A stretch of 10,424 nt of DNA from CAYOVG01 sp964407285 (GTDB lineage: Bacteria > Desulfobacterota > Syntrophobacteria > Syntrophobacterales > Syntrophobacteraceae), in assembly GCA_964407285.1 (NCBI GenBank), contig CAYOVG010000263.1, positions 1 to 10,424 on the forward strand. The letters are read 5' to 3'. The position numbers and the translations under genes are program-made. The notes beneath the pieces were generated by a model. The model was given only the letters and a program-made list of their open reading frames with translations. It did not search any database and was not told the origin of the DNA. This document shows, in pieces, positions 1 to 4,507 of this stretch. Every line of letters starts with the position of its first letter. The first letter of the stretch is position 1.

Positions 1-1
1 T

Positions 2-52
2 TGTGGCCATGAGGGCGGCTATGTGTCTTTCCCTCGTGAAACCGATGCGTGA
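2..52 (+). CDS. Possible 3' end of a CDS entering from the left
   Basis: An open frame enters the window and stops at TGA (50-52). Its 16 sense codons read CGHEGGYVSFPRETDA. The HEGGYVSF stretch loosely recalls the region of the last catalytic histidine in alpha/beta hydrolases, a family sometimes found beside phosphoribosyltransferases like the next gene. So short a piece cannot establish homology and may be chance. Confidence 0.2.
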   Translation, partial: CGHEGGYVSFPRETDA

Positions 53-61
53 GGCACCTAA

Positions 62-118
62 AACCGAGTCGGTTCCCGTAGCCCGGAAATCGCTCTCGGG
101 AGAGGCCGCATTTCCGGG
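62..118 (+). promoter_or_regulatory. Two inverted repeats upstream of the phosphoribosyltransferase
   Basis: AACCGA (62-67) is mirrored by TCGGTT (69-74) around one base. Then CCCGGAAAT (82-90) pairs perfectly with ATTTCCGGG (110-118), and its loop holds a smaller repeat, CTCT (93-96) with AGAG (101-104). No T-run follows, so this is not a standard intrinsic terminator for an upstream gene. It lies 47 bases before the GTG start and could be a structured leader or operator. The pairing is seen directly; the role is a guess. Confidence 0.35.
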
Positions 119-164
119 ATGGGGGCCATTGAAAGCCCGATTCCCCGGTTAGGAGGAGGAGACT

Positions 165-623
165 GTGATTACGCCGTTGTTTGAAAATCGATTTGAAGCC
201 GCCAGGAGGCCTGCAAGCAGGCTCTCCTCCCATGCGAACAATCCGGACGCGATCGTGTCGGCTCTGCCGCGCGGAGGCGTCCCCGTCGCCTTTCAAGCGG
301 CGAGAATGCTCAACGCTCCCCTGGATATCCTGCTCGTAGGCAAGCTCGGTGTTCCCCGACATAAGCAGTTGGCCATGGGCGCCATCGCCTCGGGCGGCGT
401 ATGTATGATCTCCCATTACCGGGCCCGGCCATTGCGGCCGGGCGGGAGAACGGGATTCGACCCGGCTGCGGGAATTGCGCGGCGGCGGGCTTCCAGGGCT
501 ATCCAGGTAAAACTTCCCGTCGGCGGTTCGGCGCAAAAGGAAAGATCGGCGGAAAGGGAATTCAGCACCTCCATGCCGTGCGCATTCAACCTCTCCTCGA
601 CGGCGCGCCGGTCGATGTCGTGA
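165..623 (+). pseudogene. Truncated phosphoribosyltransferase (N-terminal third only)
   Basis: The GTG start at 165 is well supported by the purine-rich AGGAGGAGGA at 151-160. Residues 1-82 (to about 410) match the N-terminus of the roughly 210-residue phosphoribosyltransferase family: ALPRGGVPVA at 33-42, the APLD segment at 51-54, KLGVP at 60-64 and AMGAIASGG at 70-78. After residue 82 similarity ends abruptly. The rest of the frame, to 623, is arginine-rich and lies antisense to the methyltransferase, so it is probably not real protein. The part with the PRPP-binding loop (acidic pair followed by a TGxT-like loop) is absent and I found it nowhere else in the window. It is therefore very likely non-functional. 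The substrate of this family branch is unclear; members transfer a 5-phosphoribosyl group from PRPP to a base or use the reverse reaction. The break suggests deletion or integration at about 410. Confidence 0.7.
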
Positions 624-1105
624 AATCCGGAAAGGACGATGCGGCCCTCGGGGGCGGTGAGCCTTACCAGGTCGTCGAGCAACTCCAGGATGACCGCACG
701 GGGGAGATTGGCCAGCACGCGGTCGAACCGCCCCTTCAGCGCCCCGGTGCTCCCCCTGAACCAGCAGGTTGCGGCGTCGAGGCCGTTTCGCTCTGCATTC
801 TCCCTCGATACCTGAACCGATCTAGGGTCGATATCGAAGCCGACGGCTCGACGGGCTCCCATTTTTACCGCGGCGAGAGCGAGAATCCCGGAGCCGCAAC
901 CCGCATCCAGCACGTTCTGCGGCGGACTTCCCCCCTCCTCCACTCCGATGTTCCCGGCCAGGAGTTCCAGGCACAAGCGCGTCGTGGGATGGAGGGGATG
1001 AAAGGCCCCCCGGGTTCGTATTTTTAGAAGCTCCTCTCGCCGGTCTTCCCAAAAAAAGATAGGAGAAACGGACAGTTCGAAGCCACTGGACAGGCGCATG
1101 ATCAT
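416..1105 (-). CDS. PrmA-like (ribosomal protein L11 methyltransferase family) SAM methyltransferase
   Basis: This 229-residue protein is transcribed leftwards. The ATG at 1103-1105 is preceded at good distance by AAGGAA; a second ATG two codons in is possible. It has a class I SAM-methyltransferase core like PrmA: a HPTTRLCLELL segment (about 40-50), motif I VLDAGCGSGILALAA (about 65-79), an acidic end of strand 2 in GFDIDPRSV, and a motif IV region FDRVLANLPRAV in place of the usual N-I/P-L type motif. It ends with the LSGF and ALEARR segments expected at the C-terminus. Full PrmA is about 290 residues with an N-terminal L11-recognition domain; that domain is missing, so the substrate may be another protein or small molecule. 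The last 21 residues, after LEARR, do not look like the family and cross the rearranged junction. Family is confident; L11 as substrate is not. Confidence 0.82.
   Translation of the reverse strand: MIMRLSSGFELSVSPIFFWEDRREELLKIRTRGAFHPLHPTTRLCLELLAGNIGVEEGGSPPQNVLDAGCGSGILALAAVKMGARRAVGFDIDPRSVQVSRENAERNGLDAATCWFRGSTGALKGRFDRVLANLPRAVILELLDDLVRLTAPEGRIVLSGFHDIDRRAVEERLNAHGMEVLNSLSADLSFCAEPPTGSFTWIALEARRRAIPAAGSNPVLPPGRNGRAR
424..442. repeat. 7-bp GC palindrome at the truncation junction
   Basis: CCCGGCC (424-430) pairs perfectly with GGCCGGG (436-442) around ATTGC. It sits a few bases past the end of phosphoribosyltransferase similarity and inside the last codons of the reverse-strand methyltransferase. 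No T-run follows on either strand, so it is not a clear terminator. It may mark a recombination point. Confidence 0.45.
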
Positions 1106-1137
1106 CTACGGGCTTTCCTTACAATAGTGTTCCATGC

Positions 1138-1143
1138 ATTATA
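1138..1143 (-). promoter_or_regulatory. Candidate -10 element of the methyltransferase promoter
   Basis: The reverse strand carries a perfect TATAAT here, 32 bases before the ATG at 1105, inside an AT-rich island (about 1125-1195) that contrasts with the GC-rich surroundings. No good -35 hexamer is seen 16-18 bases upstream, so assignment rests on the -10 and position alone. Confidence 0.4.
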
Positions 1144-1178
1144 ACTATCCGCATACCATATACATTAAATATTCATAT

Positions 1179-1207
1179 TTGACAATTCGGCCTCACTACA
1201 GTAGTAA
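1179..1207 (+). promoter_or_regulatory. Candidate rightward promoter (TTGACA / TAGTAA)
   Basis: A consensus -35 TTGACA (1179-1184) is followed, with a 17-base spacer, by a poor -10 TAGTAA (1202-1207). No gene follows for nearly 580 bases; if active it would give pgm a long leader containing the REP-like palindromes. Low confidence because the -10 is weak. Confidence 0.25.
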
Positions 1208-1335
1208 CCGGGGTTTGATGCTCGGCCGGGACGGGGTAAGGATACAGGTGAGAACAGGCGCGGCATTCCCGCTTCCGGCCCCGAGCCGTATCGAGCGAAG
1301 GCATGGTTCGAAACGGGGTAACACTTGAGCCGTCG

Positions 1336-1436
1336 CCCCCGCGAAGCTTGTCCCCGCGCAGGCGGGGAGCGGGAGTCCGGGAAATTTCGAAAAGCCCGGA
1401 ATCCCGCCGGCGCGGGAATGGCGGCAAGTCCGAATG
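1336..1436. repeat. REP-like double palindrome element
   Basis: Three inverted repeats lie in tandem: TCCCCGC (1351-1357) with GCGGGGA (1362-1368); TCCGGG (1376-1381) with CCCGGA (1395-1400), extended by GGGA/TCCC after one mismatch; and CCCGC (1403-1407) with GCGGG (1412-1416). Read on the minus strand, the element translates as HSRAGGIP followed by PACAGT. That resembles the HSRAGGNP and PAxAGMT false peptides that widespread bacterial extragenic palindromes give, typically as paired outward-facing hairpins. Such elements are moved by REP-associated tyrosine transposases acting in trans; no such gene is present here. Element borders are approximate. Confidence 0.65.
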
Positions 1437-1639
1437 ACGGTGAGTCCTCTCGAGCGTTGCCTCGAGGTCATGGCCTATGAACCATGCCCGAGCGAAACCG
1501 CCGAGGCGGGGAATGAAGCGCGTGGGATTGCCCGGCAGTATTGCACCGGACATTTTCGACATTAACATCTACTGGATATTGTTATTTGCCGAGGTCCCGC
1601 CCGCTGTTGAAGCCTTCAGCAGTCGATTTGCACGGAAGA

Positions 1640-1688
1640 ATCGGATATAAATACCGATCCCGGCTGCCGGCGATCAACCCCGCCGGCA
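1640..1688 (+). promoter_or_regulatory. Possible pgm promoter/operator and leader hairpin
   Basis: TATAAA (1646-1651) lies inside an inverted repeat, ATCGG (1640-1644) with CCGAT (1654-1658), which could be a -10 overlapped by an operator. No clear -35 is present at 17 bases. Just downstream TGCCGGC (1665-1671) pairs with GCCGGCA (1682-1688) around a 10-base loop, followed by an A-rich rather than T-rich stretch. It sits about 100 bases before the pgm start. Confidence 0.3.
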
Positions 1689-1785
1689 AAAGGAAGCAAA
1701 GGCGGATAGCGGTGTTCGGGAAGAATTTCGGAGTATACGGGATTGCACGTCTCCCGCGCAAGGGGCACAACGGAGGCTCATTCAT

Positions 1786-3438
1786 ATGGCATTGCATGAA
1801 CTGGCGGGGAAACCGGCGCCCAGGTCGTTGCTGGTCAATGTTCCCCGGTTGATAACGGCCTACTACGCAAGGCATCCGGATGTATCCGATAAGTCCCAGC
1901 GCGTCGAGTTCGGGACTTCCGGGCACAGGGGATCTTCGTTCAAAAACAGCTACAACGAGGACCATATACTTGCCGTGACCCAGGCCATTTGCGATTACAG
2001 GACGGCCAACGGCATCGACGGTCCGCTGTTCCTCGGGATGGACACTCATGCCCTGTCGGAGCCCAGTTTCGCCACATCCCTGGAAGTCCTCGCCGCCAAC
2101 GGCGTAAACGTCATGATACAGGAAGGACTCACCTACACTCCCACCCCGGCGGTTTCCCACGCCATCCTGGTGTACAACCGCGGCAGATCGGCCGGTCTTG
2201 CCGACGGCATAGTGATCACGCCCTCCCACAACCCGCCCGACGACGGCGGTTTCAAGTACAACCCGCCTCACGGCGGCCCCGCGGACACGGCCGTGACCAA
2301 ATGGGTTGAAGCCAGGGCGAACGAAATCCTGGGGGAGAACCTCGCACAGGTGCGCAGGATTACCTACGAGAAGGCCCTTGCGGCCGCAACGACCCGTCGG
2401 TACGATTTCATCCGGCCCTATGTCGAGGACCTGCGCAATGTCGTGGACATGGACGCCATAAAGTCCTCGGGGATCAGGATGGGCGTGGACCCCATGGGAG
2501 GGGCGGCCCTTCCGTTTTGGGAACCCATAACCAGGACCTACGGAGTCGATATCGATGTGGTCAACCCGGTGGTCGATCCCACCTTCGGGTTCATGACCGT
2601 CGATAAGGACGGCAAAATCAGGATGGACTGCTCGTCCCCTTACGCCATGGCGAGTCTTATCGGACTCAAGGACCGGTACGCCGTCGCCTTCGGCAATGAT
2701 TCCGACAGCGACCGGCACGGCATCGTGACCCGGAGCGCGGGGCTCATGAACCCCAACCATTACCTGTCGGTGGCCGTCTGGTATCTCTTCCGGAACCGTC
2801 CCGGCTGGCGAAGCGATGCCGCCGTCGGAAAGACCCTGGTGAGCAGCAGCATGATCGACCGGGTTGCGGGTCGCCTCGGCAGGAAGCTCTCGGAAGTTCC
2901 GGTCGGTTTCAAATGGTTCGTCGACGGCCTGCTGGACGGCTCCTACGGTTTCGGGGGCGAAGAAAGCGCGGGCGCATCTTTCCTGAGAATGGACGGCGCG
3001 GTCTGGACCACCGACAAGGACGGCATCATTCTCGATCTGCTGGCCGCGGAAATTTGCGCCAGGACCGGACGGGACCCCGCCGAACACTATGCGGAGCTTA
3101 CGGAGATGTTCGGAAGCCCCGTCTACGAGAGGATCGATGCGGCTGCGACCCCGGAGCAGAAGGCGGTCCTGGGGAAACTCACACCCGACGCTATAGACGC
3201 TTCCACGCTGGCAGGCGAGAAGATCCTCGCCCGGCTGACCGAGGCTCCGGGCAACGGCGCATCCATCGGCGGCGTAAAGATCGTCGCCGAGAACGGGTGG
3301 TTTGCCGCCCGGCCTTCGGGGACCGAGAACATATACAAGATTTACACCGAAAGTTTTAAGGGAAAAGAACACCTGGCCCAAATCCAGGAGGAAGCACGGG
3401 AGATCGTCGGCCAGGCTTTCAAGACCGCGGGCGTGTGA
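1786..3438 (+). CDS. pgm: Phosphoglucomutase, alpha-D-glucose phosphate-specific
   Basis: This 550-residue cytosolic enzyme interconverts glucose-1-phosphate and glucose-6-phosphate through a phosphoserine intermediate and a glucose-1,6-bisphosphate step, linking glycolysis to glycogen and sugar-nucleotide synthesis. Length and sequence fit the E. coli Pgm type (546 residues) from end to end. All signature sites are visible: KFGTSGHRG-like segment FGTSGHRG near 43; active-site TPSHNPP with Ser147; the Mg-binding loop NDSDSDRHG with Asp305, Asp307 and Asp309; the sugar-binding GGEESAG with Glu392-Glu393; and the phosphate-binding RPSGTE at 509-514. The ATG at 1786 is preceded by GGAGG (1772-1776) at 9 bases, and the N-terminus aligns with the family start. 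It appears to be a single-gene unit: about 190 bases separate it from the next start. No missing residues or frameshifts. High confidence. Confidence 0.97.
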   Translation: MALHELAGKPAPRSLLVNVPRLITAYYARHPDVSDKSQRVEFGTSGHRGSSFKNSYNEDHILAVTQAICDYRTANGIDGPLFLGMDTHALSEPSFATSLEVLAANGVNVMIQEGLTYTPTPAVSHAILVYNRGRSAGLADGIVITPSHNPPDDGGFKYNPPHGGPADTAVTKWVEARANEILGENLAQVRRITYEKALAAATTRRYDFIRPYVEDLRNVVDMDAIKSSGIRMGVDPMGGAALPFWEPITRTYGVDIDVVNPVVDPTFGFMTVDKDGKIRMDCSSPYAMASLIGLKDRYAVAFGNDSDSDRHGIVTRSAGLMNPNHYLSVAVWYLFRNRPGWRSDAAVGKTLVSSSMIDRVAGRLGRKLSEVPVGFKWFVDGLLDGSYGFGGEESAGASFLRMDGAVWTTDKDGIILDLLAAEICARTGRDPAEHYAELTEMFGSPVYERIDAAATPEQKAVLGKLTPDAIDASTLAGEKILARLTEAPGNGASIGGVKIVAENGWFAARPSGTENIYKIYTESFKGKEHLAQIQEEAREIVGQAFKTAGV

Positions 3439-3470
3439 CGGCCCCGGAAAGGACTGCCTGGTGATTGAAC

Positions 3471-3536
3471 GTTTACGGGTTGCGGGTTGCGAGTCCGGGT
3501 CCTCGTAAACCCACGGGGTATTTTCATCTCTCGTGG
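3471..3536 (+). other. Two imperfect hairpins between pgm and the membrane protein gene
   Basis: GTTTACG (3471-3477) pairs with CGTAAAC (3504-3510), and immediately after it CCACG (3511-3515) pairs with CGTGG (3532-3536). The only T-rich bases are in the second loop, so this is not a standard intrinsic terminator, though it may help end pgm transcription. The first loop contains a tandem GGGTTGC repeat (3477-3490). Confidence 0.35.
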
Positions 3537-3615
3537 AAGTCCCCGGCAGCGGCAATTGGTCGGAAATCACCCCGAGAGGGTGGGATTCGTTTTTAAATCG
3601 GTACCTGCACAAGAA

Positions 3616-3628
3616 AGGAGTTGTGGTG
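3616..3628 (+). promoter_or_regulatory. Ribosome binding site deciding a GTG start
   Basis: AGGAG (3616-3620) is the only good Shine-Dalgarno sequence near the start of the following frame. It stands 5 bases before GTG 3626 but only 2 before GTG 3623. The longer frame from GTG 3533 has no comparable site and would add 31 residues without family character. Confidence 0.6.
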
Positions 3629-4186
3629 CACGGCATAATTTCTGCTCTTAAGAGAATAAATGTGAATGTCGGCGACAACACGATCAATGCGGAATGGATA
3701 ACGGACTTTGCGAATAAATGCAAATGGGCTTCTTTCCGCTTGTTCTTCTATACATGGACGGTCTTTTCCATGGTGACCGTGGTCGGCGGATACCTGGTTC
3801 CATTCCTTTCCAGCTATCTTCTCTTCGGTTCGTGGCGGTTCTGGAACTACCTCGGTATTGGCTGGCGGGTGAATATCCATGCGTACCGGTTGTTCTTCAT
3901 GATGCTTCGCGGAGAGTTCCTCCAGTCCGTTCCCCTGACCGCGCCGCCCGCTTCGGCCCCTGACCGCACGCTCGTCAGGATTTCTCCCGAGTGGGAGCAC
4001 GGCGAGTCGTGCGGGTACTGCGGCGTGTGCTGCGATATCCTGAGCTGTCCCCTGATGGACAAGAAGACGCGCACCTGCATGAGCTACAACACCTTCCTCT
4101 GGCGCTACTTCAACTGCGGACGGTTCCCCACCAATCAGAAGGAAATCGAGAAATACAAGTGCCGCAAGTGGGAAATGAGGAACTAA
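3626..4186 (+). CDS. Membrane-anchored cysteine-cluster protein of unknown function
   Basis: Translation from GTG 3626 gives 186 residues. Residues 38-66 form one long hydrophobic stretch (one long or two short membrane segments, with Gly54-Gly55 and Pro59 in the middle). A Trp/Tyr/Phe-rich interfacial part follows (67-98), then a linker rich in proline and alanine (103-112). The C-terminal domain holds eight cysteines: CGYCGVCC (129-136), then Cys141, Cys151, Cys164 and Cys179. The CxxCxxCC start resembles the YkgJ-type cysteine cluster proteins, thought to bind zinc or iron, possibly an iron-sulfur centre; here it is fused to a membrane anchor. The N-terminus has no cleavable signal peptide. 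Neighbours give no clue: it stands alone between pgm and the kinase operon, with a large hairpin after its stop. Being a gene is well supported; metal binding is inferred and the role unknown. Confidence 0.8.
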   Translation: MHGIISALKRINVNVGDNTINAEWITDFANKCKWASFRLFFYTWTVFSMVTVVGGYLVPFLSSYLLFGSWRFWNYLGIGWRVNIHAYRLFFMMLRGEFLQSVPLTAPPASAPDRTLVRISPEWEHGESCGYCGVCCDILSCPLMDKKTRTCMSYNTFLWRYFNCGRFPTNQKEIEKYKCRKWEMRN

Positions 4187-4203
4187 CCGGCCGGCAAAAA
4201 CAG

Positions 4204-4267
4204 CCGTTCGGCGGGTGATGTGCGCAAGGACGTATAATAGGTCTTCCGCACGTCAGCCGCCGAACGG
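4204..4267. terminator. Long near-perfect hairpin; possible terminator or structured RNA/MITE
   Basis: CCGTTCGGCGG (4204-4214) pairs perfectly with CCGCCGAACGG (4257-4267). After one mismatch the stem continues for nine pairs (4216-4224 with 4247-4255, one G-U), then, past another mismatch, four weaker pairs. The loop contains TATAAT (4233-4238). No T-run follows on the plus strand, but on the minus strand the stem is followed by CTGTTTTTG (complement of 4195-4203). It therefore looks like a leftward terminator although no leftward gene enters it, or a bidirectional one for the Cys-cluster gene 17 bases upstream. A small non-autonomous palindromic element or small RNA is also possible. Confidence 0.5.
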
Positions 4268-4432
4268 TTGCAGCAAATCAAACCCCGCCCCTCTTCTCGA
4301 ATAGATTCCTGTTTTAGTGTCCAATGTAAGCCAAATTGCCGCCTGAATCCGGCGGCGCATCATCGTCTTCGTCATCCGCCCCTCCTCCCGCCCCGCCCCG
4401 CCACAATCGAGATAGCAACGAACGCACGAAGC

Positions 4433-4441
4433 TGCTATACT
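4433..4441 (+). promoter_or_regulatory. Extended -10 promoter of the signalling operon
   Basis: TGC-TATACT (4433-4441) fits an extended -10 (TGn plus a 5/6 match to TATAAT) and lies 66 bases before the kinase ATG. The hexamer at the -35 distance (TAGCAA, 4413-4418) is poor, as is usual for extended -10 promoters. A C-run tract lies just upstream. GGAGGGA (4497-4503) is the ribosome binding site of the kinase gene. Confidence 0.4.
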
Positions 4442-4507
4442 TGAACCCCGGATAACCGGTTAGAAAGAAAGGATTTCCAGGATCAGGCAGGTGAACGGAG
4501 GGAAGCG

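Larger units (their letters stand above)
1106..1785. other. 680-bp non-coding region between the methyltransferase and pgm
   Basis: No convincing gene is seen. The open frames on both strands have repeat-derived or low-complexity translations. The region holds an AT-rich divergent promoter zone (1125-1207), REP-like palindromes (1351-1416) and a hairpin with a TATAAA-containing inverted repeat before pgm (1640-1688). Confidence 0.6.
4187..4507. other. 321-bp non-coding region before the kinase operon
   Basis: No gene is seen. It holds a 64-nt hairpin (4204-4267), a 6-bp hairpin GCCGCC/GGCGGC (4338-4356), a C-run tract (4379-4399), and the kinase promoter and ribosome binding site (4433-4503). 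Confidence 0.6.

Noticed and set aside
401..1027. Long plus-strand open frame of 208 residues
   Set aside because: It lies antisense to the methyltransferase, which has clear family motifs; the translation is low in hydrophobic order and matches nothing I know.
1351..1416. CRISPR array
   Set aside because: The palindromes have no regularly spaced identical direct repeats or spacers and there are no cas genes.
1173..1568. Minus-strand frame of 131 residues before pgm
   Set aside because: Its translation passes through the REP-like palindromes and has no domain outside them; a false frame produced by the repeat.
3477..3491. 15-base GGGTTGCGGGTTGCG, found again at 8456-8470
   Set aside because: The second copy encodes the conserved motif I region of CheR, so the match is probably chance in GC-rich sequence.
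1582..3723. 713-residue minus-strand open frame
   Set aside because: It is the antisense shadow of pgm, whose sense frame has every catalytic motif; long antisense frames are common in GC-rich DNA.
4316..4338. Possible insertion-sequence end (TTTTAGTGTCC-like)
   Set aside because: No partner inverted repeat, target duplication or transposase remnant is visible in the window.
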